NCBI RefSeq assembly: GCF_014645895.1
Contig: NZ_BMMP01000006.1
Location: forward strand, 124,001-188,000
DNA from: Streptomyces daqingensis
GTDB lineage: Bacteria; Actinomycetota; Actinomycetes; Streptomycetales; Streptomycetaceae
DNA: 64,000 bases
Reading direction: 5' to 3'
Part shown: piece after piece, positions 35,732-44,290 of the stretch
How positions within the stretch are numbered: position 1 is the stretch's first letter
How the letters are laid out: the number at the start of each line of letters is the position of its first letter
The notes under the pieces: model-generated
Told to the model about the DNA's origin: nothing
Database searches by the model: none
The model's input: only the letters and a program-made list of their open reading frames with translations
Made by a program: the position numbers and the translations under genes

Positions 35732-37156
35732 TTAACCCATCTCCTCCAACGCCTTGCCCTTCGGTTCCGGGACCCACTTGAGCAGGAACGGGATCGAGAG
35801 CAGGGCGAAGCAGGTGTAGACGACGTAGGTGCCCGAGAGGTTCCACTCCGAGAGGCTCGGGAAGCTGGCCGTGATGACCCAGTTGGCGACCCACTGGGCG
35901 GCCGCGGCGACGCCGAGGCCCGCGGCCCTGATCTTGTTCGGGAAGATCTCGCCGAGCAGCACCCAGACGACCACGCCCCAGGACAGCGCGAAGAAGAGCG
36001 TGAAGGTGTGCGCGCCGACGAGGGCGACGGCGCCCTGGGTGTCCGGCAGCGAGACGTCGTCGCCCGACCCGGTACGGGCGGAGAACGCCCAGGCGACCAG
36101 GGCGAGCGAGATCGTCATGCCGATGGAGCCGATCAGCCCGAGCGGTTTGCGGCCGATCTTGTCGACAAGTGTCATCGCGATGACGGTGCCGATGATGTTC
36201 ACGATCGAGGTCGTGAAGGAGTAGAAGAACGAGCTCTCGGGGTTGATCCCTACGGACTGCCACAGCGTCGACGAGTAGTAGAACACCACGTTGATGCCCA
36301 CCAGCTGCTGGAAGACGGAGAGCCCGATGCCGACCCAGACGATCGGCAGGAAGCCGAAGCGCCCGCCCAGCAGGTCCCTGAACGTCGACTTGTGCTCGCT
36401 GCGCATCCCGTGCTCGATCTCCTCGACCCGCTGGTCGATGCGCTCGTGCTCGCCCTCGACGCTGCCGAGCACCTCACGGGCCTTGGCGTGCTTGCCGACG
36501 GAGATCAGGAAGCGCGGCGACTCGGGGATGACGAAGGACAGGAGGAAGTAGGCGACGGACGGAATCACCATGATCCCCAGCATCCACTGCCAGGCCTCCA
36601 GGCCGGCGAGCTGCCCGCGCTGGTCGCCGTCGGCGAGGGTGAGGACCGCGTAGTTGACCAGCTGCGAGACGGCGATGCCGAGCACGATGGCGCCCTGCTG
36701 GAAGGAGGCGAGCCGCCCGCGGTAGGCCGGAGGGGAGACCTCCGCTATGTAGGCCGGGCCGATCACCGACGCCATGCCGATGGCCACGCCGCCGAAAACC
36801 CGCCACATGGCCAGGTCCCACAGCGCGAAGGGCAGCGCCGAGCCGACAGCGCTCACCGTGAAGATCACCGCCGCGATCTGCATGACGCGGATGCGTCCGA
36901 TGCGGTCGGCGAGGCGGCCGGCGATCCCCGCACCGATGGCGCTGCCGATCAGCGCCGCGGCAATGACCTGCGCCAGCAGGGCCGAACCGATGTCGAACCG
37001 GCCCCGTACGGCCTCGACAGCTCCGTTGATCACCGAGCTGTCGTAGCCGAAGAGGAACCCGCCCATGGCGGCCGAGGCCGCGATGAAGACGACGCGTCCG
37101 AGCGGGGTGGTCTTCCCGCCTGCCTGCGACGGCGCCGCTTGAGGTGTGCTGCTCAA
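35732..37156 (-). CDS. glcP: Glucose permease GlcP (MFS sugar porter family)
   Basis: The 474-residue product has twelve predicted membrane spans and all sugar-porter signatures: GGFLFGYDSSVINGAV, GRLADRIGRIRVM, VFGGVAIGMASVIGPAYIAE, PESPRFLI, QQLVGINVVFYYSSTLWQSV and PEPKGK near the end. It fits the major glucose uptake system GlcP of Streptomyces, a proton symporter needed for growth on glucose and for glucose repression. Specificity for glucose rests on resemblance and on position next to smc/ftsY. A clear promoter lies about 120 bp upstream. Confidence 0.9.
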   Translation of the reverse strand: MSSTPQAAPSQAGGKTTPLGRVVFIAASAAMGGFLFGYDSSVINGAVEAVRGRFDIGSALLAQVIAAALIGSAIGAGIAGRLADRIGRIRVMQIAAVIFTVSAVGSALPFALWDLAMWRVFGGVAIGMASVIGPAYIAEVSPPAYRGRLASFQQGAIVLGIAVSQLVNYAVLTLADGDQRGQLAGLEAWQWMLGIMVIPSVAYFLLSFVIPESPRFLISVGKHAKAREVLGSVEGEHERIDQRVEEIEHGMRSEHKSTFRDLLGGRFGFLPIVWVGIGLSVFQQLVGINVVFYYSSTLWQSVGINPESSFFYSFTTSIVNIIGTVIAMTLVDKIGRKPLGLIGSIGMTISLALVAWAFSARTGSGDDVSLPDTQGAVALVGAHTFTLFFALSWGVVVWVLLGEIFPNKIRAAGLGVAAAAQWVANWVITASFPSLSEWNLSGTYVVYTCFALLSIPFLLKWVPEPKGKALEEMG

Positions 37157-37274
37157 GATCTCTCCTGCGTGCCCGGCGCGCCTCAGCCGGGTTCGGGATT
37201 GCGTCGCCTCCGAGCGGGCACGCGACCAGACGGCACAGACGCACCACGACTTGAAGGTAAAAGTGGCGCTGAAG

Positions 37275-37302
37275 AGACTATGGCTTCATCTTTCGAAGTC
37301 AA
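37275..37302 (-). promoter_or_regulatory. Promoter of glcP
   Basis: On the minus strand TTGACT (37302-37297) and TAGTCT (37280-37275) are spaced by 16 bp in an AT-rich stretch. The predicted start lies about 110 nt before the glcP ATG, leaving a long 5' leader. Confidence 0.65.
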
Positions 37303-37391
37303 TAGCTCAGGGAGAATTGGGTTCTTCCCCACGAACACAGGCTGCTTCCCGCAGGGTTGTTCAAGATGTGAAGAGATAGTGCCGTCGGCCT

Positions 37392-40300
37392 TCAACTGAG
37401 GCGCTGGCTGATCACCTTGGAGACGCCGTCGCCCTGCATGGAGACGCCGTACAGCGCGTCGGCGACCTCCATCGTCCGCTTCTGATGCGTGATCACGATC
37501 AGCTGCGAGCTGTCCTTCAGCTCTTCCATGATCCGGATCAGGCGCTGCAGGTTCGTGTCGTCGAGAGCGGCTTCGACCTCGTCCATGACGTAGAACGGGC
37601 TCGGCCGCGCCTTGAAGATCGACACCAGCATCGCGACCGCCGTCAGCGAGCGTTCGCCGCCGGACAGCAGCGAGAGCCGCTTGACCTTCTTCCCCGGCGG
37701 ACGCGCCTCGACGTCGACGCCGGTGGCGAGCATGTCGTCAGGGTCGGTCAGGACGAGACGCCCCTCTCCGCCCGGGAAGAGCCGCGAGAAGACGCCCTCG
37801 AACTCGCGCGCTGTGTCGTGGAAGGCCTCCGTGAAGACCTGCTCGACCCGCTCGTCGACCTCCTTCACCACCTGAAGCAGGTCGGCCCGCGTCTTCTTCA
37901 GGTCCTCCAGCTGCTCGCTGAGGAACTGGTGGCGCTCTTCCAGAGCCGCGAACTCCTCCAGGGCGAGCGGGTTGATCTTGCCCAGCTTCTGGTAGGCGCG
38001 CTCCGCGGCCTTCAGCCGCTTCTCCTGCTCCGCGCGGACGAAGGGCACGGGCTTGTTCCGCGGGTGCTCCGGGTCCTCCGGCAGCTCCTCGCCCTCGGCG
38101 GGCAGGGACGGCGGCACGAGCTGGTCCGGGCCGTAGTCGCCGACCAGGCCCGCGGGCTCGACCCCCAGCTCCTCCAGCGCCTTCGTCTCGAGCTGCTCGA
38201 TGCGCATGCGCTTCTCGGCGCCCAGCACCTCGCCCCGGTGCATCGAGTCCGTCAGCTTGTCGAGCTCGTCCTTGAGCTCGCGCCCCTCGTTGCGCTCCGC
38301 GACCAGCGCCCGCTCGCGCTCGCCCTTGGCCTGACCGGCAGCCTCGCGCTCCTCCTCGGCGCGACTGAGGGACGCCTCGACGTGCGCCAGGAGCTGGCGC
38401 GTCCCCGAGGCCACAGCTCCGGCCACCTCGGCCTCATGGCGCATCCGGGCACGCCGCTGCTCTGCACGCGCCCGCGCCTCACGCTCCGCGCGTGCACCAC
38501 GATCGAGTGAATCCGCCCGTCCGGCCAGCGACTTGACCCGCTCCTCGTGGGTGCGTACCTGGAGCCGGGCCTCCATCTCCGTCTGCCTGGCGTTGGCGCC
38601 GTCGGCCGAAAGGCGGTCTCGCAGGGACGTGTCCGGCTCGATGTCCGCCTCGTCCTGCGCCTCCTCGGCGACGGCCAGCCGCTCCGCCAGCTCCTCGGCC
38701 TCCTCGTTCGCCCGTACGAGCGCCGCCTCGGCCTTCGCCACCGCCGCCGCGGTCCGCTCCGCCTCCCCGGCCGCGCCGCGTGCCTGCCCGCTCAGCGTCC
38801 CGAGCCGCCCCGCGACCTTCGACTTCTCCCTGTCCGCGGCGCTGCGCCGTGCCCCCAGCTCCTCGACGCGTGCGGCGCACTCACGCCGGCGCGCCTTCGC
38901 CAGCTCCTGCTCCTCGCTCAGCTCCTCGTGCCGGGCGGCCAGCTCCTCCAGCCTCGCCGCGGCCTCGTCCACGGCGGCCTGCGCCTCCAGCAGGCTCGGC
39001 GCGCCGGCGGAACCGCCCTGGGCGAAGTGCGCGCCGAGCAGGTCCCCTTCGGCCGTCACCGCCACGGCGCCCGGACGCGACCTGACGAGCTCCTCCGCGT
39101 CCTCCAGGGTCTCCACCAGCTGCACGTCCCGCAGCAGGGTGCGCACTGCCGGCATCAGCTCCTCAGGGCCCCGCACGAACTGCGCTGCCGCGCGCGGTCC
39201 TTCCTCGCCCTGCGCCCCGGGGGGCGCCGCCCCGGCCGCACCGGAGCCCAGGAGCAGGGCGGCTCGGCCCGCGTCGTCCTTACGCAGCAGCCGCAGCGCC
39301 TCAGCGGCCGCCGACGTGTCGGCCACGGCCACGGCGTCCGCGGCCACGCCGAGAGCCGCCGCCAGCGGCACCTCGAAACCGGGCGTCACGGTGAGGAGTT
39401 CGGCGGCGGGCCCGAGCAGCCCGGTCAGCCGGTCGGTCGCGGCCAGCAGCGCCCCCGTGCCGTCCTTGCGGCGCAGCCCCAGCGCGAGCGCCTCGTGGCG
39501 GGCCTGGGTCGCCGCCCGCTCACGCTCCACCGTGGTGACGGCCTCGCGAGCCGCAGAAAGAGCGGCCTCAGCGTCGGCCAGCTCACGCTTGGCGGTCTCA
39601 TGCTGCTCGGCGAGCTCTTCGTCATCGTGGTCGAGGCCGTCGACCTCCGCCTGGAGCACCTCGTACTCCTCACGGGCCGCCGCCGCACGTTCCTGCGCCT
39701 CATCCCGCGCCGCGGTCAGCCTGTCGATCTCCGACTGCGCCGACGACGCCCTGCTGCGCGCGGCGTTGACCTGCCCGTGCAACCGGGCCAAGCCCTCGCG
39801 GCGGTCGGCGATGGCCCGCGCCACGTCCTTCAGGCGGCGCTCCTCGTCGTGCAGCTGCCGCTCCAGCTCGGCGCGGTGCGCCACGGTGTCGTCCAGCGCC
39901 CGCTCGGCGGCCTCCAGCGCCGCCTCCAGCTCCGCCTCCTGCTCGCGGATGCGGTTCGCCTCGCGCTCCATGTCCTCGGGGTCGCGACCTCGGCGCTCCT
40001 CGACGGGCGAGGCCTTGGCGTGCTGGACGCGCTGGTCGGCGAGGCCGATCGTGCCGCGCACGCGTTCGGCGAGCTGGGAGAGTTCGTACCAGGTCTGCTG
40101 GGCCCTCTCCAGACGCGGCGCCAGCGTCCTCACCTGCTGCTCCAGGTCGGCCTCGCGCCGCAGGGCCTCCTTCAGGCGGGCTTCGACGGCGTCCTTGCGC
40201 TCCTTGAGCGCCGCCTCGTCCGCGACCTCCGTCTTCAGCGCTTCCCTCAGCGTGACGAGGTCGTCGGCGAGCAACCGCAGCCGCGCGTCCCGCAGATCGG

Positions 40301-40958
40301 CCTGGATCACCTGGGCCTTGCGCGCGACGGCCGCCTGCCGGCCGAGCGGCTTGAGCTGGCGCCGCAGCTCGTCGGTCAGGTCCTGCACGCGGGCGAGGTT
40401 GGCCTGCATGGCGTCCAGCTTCCGCAGCGCCTTCTCCTTGCGCTTGCGGTGCTTGAGGACGCCCGCGGCCTCCTCGATGAACGCCCGGCGCCCCATCGGG
40501 TCCGCGTGGAGTACGCCGTCGAGCTGGCCCTGGCCGACGATGACGTGCATCTCGCGGCCGATGCCGGAGTCCGACAACAGCTCCTGGATGTCCAGGAGTC
40601 GGCAGGTGTCGCCGTTGATCTGGTACTCGCTGCCACCGTTGCGGAACATGATCCGCGTGATGGTGACCTCGGAGTACTCGATGGGGAGAGCACCGTCGTT
40701 GTTGTTGATGGTGAGCGAGACCTCGGCACGGCCGAGCGGGGGACGGCCCGTCGTGCCGGCGAAGATGACGTCCTCCATCTTGCCGCCGCGCAGCGACTTG
40801 GCGCCCTGCTCCCCCATCACCCACGACAGGGCGTCGACCACGTTCGACTTGCCCGAGCCGTTGGGGCCGACGACGCACGTGATGCCGGGCTCGAAGCGCA
40901 GCGTCGTGGCGGAGGCGAAGGACTTGAACCCCCGCAGTGTCAGGCTCTTCAGGTGCAC
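37392..40958 (-). CDS. smc: Chromosome segregation ATPase SMC
   Basis: The 1188-residue product starts VHLKSLTLRGFKSFASATTL at a GTG. Walker A is GPNGSGKSNVVDALSWVMG near residue 35; the N-terminal coiled coil runs to about residue 500, the hinge (GLLGPAAELLTVTPGFEVPL) follows, then the second coiled coil and the C-terminal head with signature LLSGGERSLTAVAML and Walker B PFYVMDEVEAALDD. SMC with ScpA/ScpB condenses and segregates chromosomes, which matters during sporulation septation. Highly Arg/Glu/Ala-rich coiled coils explain the long shadow frames on the other strand. Confidence 0.97.
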   Translation of the reverse strand: MHLKSLTLRGFKSFASATTLRFEPGITCVVGPNGSGKSNVVDALSWVMGEQGAKSLRGGKMEDVIFAGTTGRPPLGRAEVSLTINNNDGALPIEYSEVTITRIMFRNGGSEYQINGDTCRLLDIQELLSDSGIGREMHVIVGQGQLDGVLHADPMGRRAFIEEAAGVLKHRKRKEKALRKLDAMQANLARVQDLTDELRRQLKPLGRQAAVARKAQVIQADLRDARLRLLADDLVTLREALKTEVADEAALKERKDAVEARLKEALRREADLEQQVRTLAPRLERAQQTWYELSQLAERVRGTIGLADQRVQHAKASPVEERRGRDPEDMEREANRIREQEAELEAALEAAERALDDTVAHRAELERQLHDEERRLKDVARAIADRREGLARLHGQVNAARSRASSAQSEIDRLTAARDEAQERAAAAREEYEVLQAEVDGLDHDDEELAEQHETAKRELADAEAALSAAREAVTTVERERAATQARHEALALGLRRKDGTGALLAATDRLTGLLGPAAELLTVTPGFEVPLAAALGVAADAVAVADTSAAAEALRLLRKDDAGRAALLLGSGAAGAAPPGAQGEEGPRAAAQFVRGPEELMPAVRTLLRDVQLVETLEDAEELVRSRPGAVAVTAEGDLLGAHFAQGGSAGAPSLLEAQAAVDEAAARLEELAARHEELSEEQELAKARRRECAARVEELGARRSAADREKSKVAGRLGTLSGQARGAAGEAERTAAAVAKAEAALVRANEEAEELAERLAVAEEAQDEADIEPDTSLRDRLSADGANARQTEMEARLQVRTHEERVKSLAGRADSLDRGARAEREARARAEQRRARMRHEAEVAGAVASGTRQLLAHVEASLSRAEEEREAAGQAKGERERALVAERNEGRELKDELDKLTDSMHRGEVLGAEKRMRIEQLETKALEELGVEPAGLVGDYGPDQLVPPSLPAEGEELPEDPEHPRNKPVPFVRAEQEKRLKAAERAYQKLGKINPLALEEFAALEERHQFLSEQLEDLKKTRADLLQVVKEVDERVEQVFTEAFHDTAREFEGVFSRLFPGGEGRLVLTDPDDMLATGVDVEARPPGKKVKRLSLLSGGERSLTAVAMLVSIFKARPSPFYVMDEVEAALDDTNLQRLIRIMEELKDSSQLIVITHQKRTMEVADALYGVSMQGDGVSKVISQRLS

Positions 40959-41165
40959 GCCGTCGGACTCTAGTCCACTTGCCCCTTCACGCGGCCCCGG
41001 GTCCGGTGACGCAGCGCGCCGAAGTCGCGTTGGGCCATTCGGTTTCGCCGAGGTAGGTGAGGGGCACATCAGTCGGTAAGCGCAGCGCCCAACAGCCCGC
41101 AGAACAAGCAGTGATGGGGAAAGACCAAGGCCACCCTGGTAAAGAACGACCTGGTAAAAGAACGA

Positions 41166-41185
41166 AGGGACGCCGAAGCGTCCCT
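41166..41185 (-). terminator. Hairpin after the small coiled-coil gene
   Basis: AGGGACGC, loop CGAA, GCGTCCCT form a perfect 8-bp stem with a stable tetraloop about 45 bp downstream of the minus-strand stop at 41230. Confidence 0.65.
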
Positions 41186-41229
41186 CGCAGATGATCTGAG
41201 CGGCTGCCTACGCCGATCTTGACCGTGGG

Positions 41230-41442
41230 TCAGGTCAGCGCGGGTTCCGCCTGGTGTACGTCGATGTCGATGCTTTCGAGCATCGAGTCCTGATGCCGTG
41301 CGGCGGCGGAGAGAGCGTCGTTCTCGGCCTGCATCCGTACGAGCTCGGATTCCAGGTCCTGTACGCGCTGCTGCAGCCGTCGCATCTCGGAGAGGACTCG
41401 GGGGTCTGAGCCGCCGACGTAACCGAGAAGCGCCTTTGCCAT
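41230..41442 (-). CDS. Small conserved coiled-coil protein of unknown function
   Basis: The 70-residue product begins MAKALLGYVGGSDPRVLSEM with a strong GGAGG 11 nt upstream. Residues about 18-50 (MRRLQQRVQDLESELVRMQA) form a clear coiled coil. From memory a near-identical small protein is conserved next to smc in Streptomyces; I know of no function. A perfect palindrome lies 25-48 bp upstream of the start. Being next to smc it could interact with chromosome or cell-division proteins, but this is speculation. Confidence 0.85.
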   Translation of the reverse strand: MAKALLGYVGGSDPRVLSEMRRLQQRVQDLESELVRMQAENDALSAAARHQDSMLESIDIDVHQAEPALT

Positions 41443-41466
41443 GATCGATGGTCCTCCACACTGAGT

Positions 41467-41490
41467 GACCAACATGAGTGGTTGTTGGTC
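41467..41490. promoter_or_regulatory. Palindrome upstream of the small coiled-coil gene
   Basis: GACCAACA and TGTTGGTC form a perfect 8-bp inverted repeat with an 8-bp spacer. It lies 25-48 bp before the ATG, where an operator or a leader hairpin could act. The right arm overlaps GAGTGGTTGTTGGT, which recurs inverted at 41685-41698. Confidence 0.45.
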
Positions 41491-41698
41491 GTGAGGGAAA
41501 TTTCGCGCCCGCGAGTACCACTTCTGAAGTTATTTTCCGGATCGAACAGTCCGGTTGCGGGGGACTTCCAGCTTCTCACCAAAAGGTTTGACGGTCAACA
41601 CGATCACGCCCCGCGGCCCTGGGCGGCCCTGACTCGACGGCGTTCCTGCGCCGGAGGCGGCGGCCCGCGGGGGGCGTAAAGATCACTAACAACCACTC
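41476..41698. repeat. Long-range inverted repeat pair in the coiled-coil gene / acylphosphatase intergenic region
   Basis: GAGTGGTTGTTGGT at 41476-41489 is matched by ACTAACAACCACTC at 41685-41698 (13 of 14 complementary). The roughly 195 bp between them contains no gene with a ribosome-binding site. The arms may be two binding sites for one regulator or the ends of a degenerate small element. Confidence 0.4.
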
Positions 41699-41745
41699 GT
41701 TGCGGCAGCCTTGCATGGTGAGCCGCGAATGGCAACCGCTTTGGA

Positions 41746-42069
41746 TCATCGAATAGCGAAGCCGTCATAGCCGCCGCGCGGCTGATGCCATATCTCTGTG
41801 ACGCCGCTGACGCTCCCGGGCGTGTCTCCGGCTCGCAGCCATTCCAGCAGCCGCTCGCACTCCATTCGCCCTCCCTCGGCGACGACTTGGACCCTGCCGT
41901 CCCTGAGATTGATCACGAACCCCTCCACGCCGCCGATACGAAGAGCCTCCGCACGCGTGAACCACCGGAAGCCGACCCCTTGTACGCGCCCGCGCACCCA
42001 CGCGGTCATCCGCACGGCCGCGCCCGGTCCCGCGTTCTTGTCATCCGCCTTCGTATTACTCGCAGTCAT
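41746..42069 (-). CDS. acyP: Acylphosphatase
   Basis: The 107-residue product has the acylphosphatase pattern [20 protein letters not shown] with the catalytic Arg in GVGFR, then [17 protein letters not shown] with the catalytic Asn, and [11 protein letters not shown] at the end. It hydrolyses acyl phosphates such as acetyl phosphate and 1,3-bisphosphoglycerate. The first about 20 residues are extra relative to the domain; Met21 is an alternative start, and neither start has a good ribosome-binding site. It lies near smc and mutM, a usual place for acyP in Streptomyces. Confidence 0.92.
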   Translation of the reverse strand: MTASNTKADDKNAGPGAAVRMTAWVRGRVQGVGFRWFTRAEALRIGGVEGFVINLRDGRVQVVAEGGRMECERLLEWLRAGDTPGSVSGVTEIWHQPRGGYDGFAIR

Positions 42070-42200
42070 GGGCGGAGGCTATCCGGACATTTCCTCGACC
42101 GGCACATGCGTCCCGTCTGTCATGCGTTAAAGTCCGGCCCAACGAGCTTCACCCGAACGGATGAGGCTGGGAAGCCGAAAACATTGTGAGGACTTCAGAG

Positions 42201-43154
42201 ATGGGCCGTCACAGACGTGTATCCCACGCTCCCGAGCCCCCCGCCGTCACATATGACGCCGTGGCCCGGCAGCGCGGCTCGCACCGCAGGCCGATCCCCC
42301 CTCCCTCGCGAGGTGGCGGGCTGTCGGCTCGGGCGGGACTCCTGGGAGCGTCCGCGGCGATGGCCATGGGAGCAGTGGCCGTCGCGTCCACCGTGATCCC
42401 GCAGCCCGGCGGGGGCTCTGGGACCCAGTACAGCGATGTAGAGGCCGGTGGCCCCCCCGACACGTCCGAGCTTCCTTCCGTGCCCTCACCCTCGGGCGGA
42501 TCCGAGGTCCCGGGCGGTGACGGGGGCGGAAACGGCGAAGGCGGCGCTGTGCCTCCGGAGTCCCCCGGGGCTGAGCAGCCCCAGGACCCGGGTGGTTCGC
42601 AGCCGTCCGAACCGGGCGGCGGCAACCCCGGCGGCGACAACTCGCAGCCGTCCGAACCGGGCGGCGGCAAGCCCGGCGGCGGGAGCGAGAGCGGTTCCGG
42701 CAGCGGCGCAGGTTCCGGATCGGGCTCCGGATCGGATTCCGGCTCGTCCGGCGGCGGCGCCCCGAAGAGCCGCACCGAGGTCGCCGAGGCCGAGGTGCTG
42801 TCGCTGGTCAACGAGGAGCGGGAGGACGCGGGCTGCAAGCCCGTGAAGGCCGACCGCGGTCTCATCGAGATGGCCGGCGACTTCGCCAAGGACATGGCGA
42901 TCCTGGGCTTCTTCAGCCACATCGCCCCCGACGGCTCCGGCCCGTGGGACCGGGCGGAGGAGGCAGGGATCCTCGACCTGGGCGGAGAGAACATCGCCCG
43001 CGGCCAGTCCAGCGCCGAGGAGGTCATGGAGGACTGGATGGACAGTCCCGCCCACAAGGCCAACATCCTCAACTGCGAGTACCGCACGCTGGGTGTCGGT
43101 GCCTACCTCTCGGGCGACGACGGCCCCTGGTGGACGCAGAACTTCGGTTACTGA
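42201..43154 (+). CDS. Secreted CAP-domain (SCP/PR1-like) protein with Gly/Pro/Ser-rich linker
   Basis: The 317-residue product has an N-terminal cytoplasmic stretch, then a hydrophobic segment (AGLLGASAAMAMGAVAVAST) that is a signal peptide or anchor. A disordered linker of about 120 residues follows (GSGSGAGSGSGSGSDSGSSG), and a C-terminal CAP domain of about 120 residues (AEAEVLSLVNEEREDAGCKP, FFSHIAPDGSGPWDR, ENIARGQSSAEEVMEDWMDS, PWWTQNFGY). The linker DNA contains two copies of a 45-bp period unit starting at 42597 and 42642. Bacterial CAP proteins are secreted and of mostly unknown function. The ATG at 42201 has GAGG upstream; a GTG 5 codons earlier is possible. Confidence 0.88.
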   Translation: MGRHRRVSHAPEPPAVTYDAVARQRGSHRRPIPPPSRGGGLSARAGLLGASAAMAMGAVAVASTVIPQPGGGSGTQYSDVEAGGPPDTSELPSVPSPSGGSEVPGGDGGGNGEGGAVPPESPGAEQPQDPGGSQPSEPGGGNPGGDNSQPSEPGGGKPGGGSESGSGSGAGSGSGSGSDSGSSGGGAPKSRTEVAEAEVLSLVNEEREDAGCKPVKADRGLIEMAGDFAKDMAILGFFSHIAPDGSGPWDRAEEAGILDLGGENIARGQSSAEEVMEDWMDSPAHKANILNCEYRTLGVGAYLSGDDGPWWTQNFGY

Positions 43155-43167
43155 GAAAAGCGCAGGT

Positions 43168-43206
43168 CAGAGCCCTGATATGGCTGAACGCCGTATCGGG
43201 GCTCTG
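43168..43206. terminator. Hairpin after the CAP-domain gene
   Basis: CAGAGCCCTGATA and TATCGGGGCTCTG pair over 13 bp with one G-T pair and a 13-nt loop, just after the stop of the CAP gene and before the convergent kinase-like gene. Confidence 0.75.
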
Positions 43207-43286
43207 CTCTGTGTCCGTACTCCGGCCCGCAGCCCGTCGCGTCCGCCACGGTTCCGGCGGACGGGGCCGGGGCGGTCGGGGGCTCC

Positions 43287-44192
43287 TCAGAGGCGGGGCC
43301 TCTCCGCCCGTCCCCACGACGCCAGGCACCGCCCGGTCCATTCCGTGTGCGACCTCCTCAGCACGGCACCTGTCAGGTCGGTGCGGCCGAGATCGCGGTA
43401 GTTCGGATGCCAGGTCTCCACGGTTCGCCGGCTCCTCGCCATCGTCGACAGGTCCCACAACTCCATGTCGGGCACCGTCTCTTCGGCGGCCTCCTCGTAC
43501 GCCTTCAGGAAGACGTCGGCGGCGGACGGGCCGTGCAGCAGCACCATGTCGAACCGGCACCAGCTCACGTCGAAGCCCCGCGGCGCGAGCGACGCCCCCG
43601 ACCAGTCGATGACGCCCGTCACCCGGCCCTCCCGCCACAGCACGTTGCCCGCCCAGAAGTCGTAGTGCGTCAGTACCGGGGGCTGGTCCGCGAGGCGGTG
43701 GCCGTGAGCGGCCAGCACGGCGGCCGCGGGTCCGCCGCTGCCGCCGGCGGACGCCGCGGCTGCAGCCACGCCGTCCCGCAGACCGCCGAACCGCTCCAGC
43801 GGCACGGCGTGGATCTGTGCGAGCATCCGGCCCAGCTGCACCGCCATGCCGTCCGGAGAGACGGACATGATGTCGGCGCTGCCCGGGAGCCGTGAGATCA
43901 GGAGGGCGGGTTCACCGAACCGCCGTCCGCGCGGGTCCGCGTCCAGCAGCCGCGGAGTCCGGCCGTCGAGGCCGTCGAGGGCCGTCAGCGCCGCCGCGTG
44001 CCGGGCCGCGGCGTCGTCGCCTCGCGGGAACCGCTGCAGCACCATCTCTCTGGCCGGTTCAGCGGTTTCGAGCAGATGGGTCACCGCGTGAGTGCCGCCC
44101 ATGAGGCGCCGTACCGTACGCGCCGGGACGGCTGAACCCGCTGCTTCCGCTGCCCAGGAGAGAGCCGCGGCGGGCGGCTCGGCTGCAGTCAT
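43287..44192 (-). CDS. Aminoglycoside phosphotransferase (APH) family kinase-like protein
   Basis: The 301-residue product shows the APH/choline-kinase fold: VLQRFPRGDDAAARHAAALT, PALLISRLPGSADI (hinge), QPPVLTHYDFWAGNVLW (Brenner motif with HxDxxxxN) and VTGVIDWSGASLAPRGFDVS (metal-binding Asp). Such enzymes phosphorylate aminoglycosides, macrolides, choline or sugars; nothing points to a particular substrate and it should not be read as a resistance gene. The ATG at 44192 was chosen; the longer frame upstream overlaps mutM. Its start lies about 100 bp after the end of mutM. Confidence 0.85.
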   Translation of the reverse strand: MTAAEPPAAALSWAAEAAGSAVPARTVRRLMGGTHAVTHLLETAEPAREMVLQRFPRGDDAAARHAAALTALDGLDGRTPRLLDADPRGRRFGEPALLISRLPGSADIMSVSPDGMAVQLGRMLAQIHAVPLERFGGLRDGVAAAAASAGGSGGPAAAVLAAHGHRLADQPPVLTHYDFWAGNVLWREGRVTGVIDWSGASLAPRGFDVSWCRFDMVLLHGPSAADVFLKAYEEAAEETVPDMELWDLSTMARSRRTVETWHPNYRDLGRTDLTGAVLRRSHTEWTGRCLASWGRAERPRL

Positions 44193-44290
44193 CGGGTCAT
44201 GATGCCGGGCCCGTCGCGGGGAGTCACCCGAATATGGCACCGCGAACCTCCAGCCCCGCAGAGCGATCTGCGCCTGCTGCTGAGTTCGCG

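Noticed and set aside
34868..37399. Long open frame of 843 codons on the plus strand opposite ftsY and glcP
   Set aside because: It mirrors the third-codon GC bias of the minus-strand genes, lacks a ribosome-binding site and has low-complexity Asp/Arg/Gly-rich sequence.
38533..41079. Open frames of 808-848 codons on the plus strand opposite smc
   Set aside because: These Ser/Arg/Ala- or Leu/Gly/Arg-rich frames are shadows of the SMC coiled coil; SMC itself is a certain gene.
42120..42200. c-di-AMP (ydaO-type) riboswitch before the CAP-domain gene
   Set aside because: Only a short hairpin (GCTTCaCCC / GGGAAGC) is seen; conserved ydaO motifs are absent.
43287..44192. Antibiotic resistance gene (aminoglycoside phosphotransferase)
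   Set aside because: The kinase fold is clear but the family is broad; nothing in sequence or context points to aminoglycosides.
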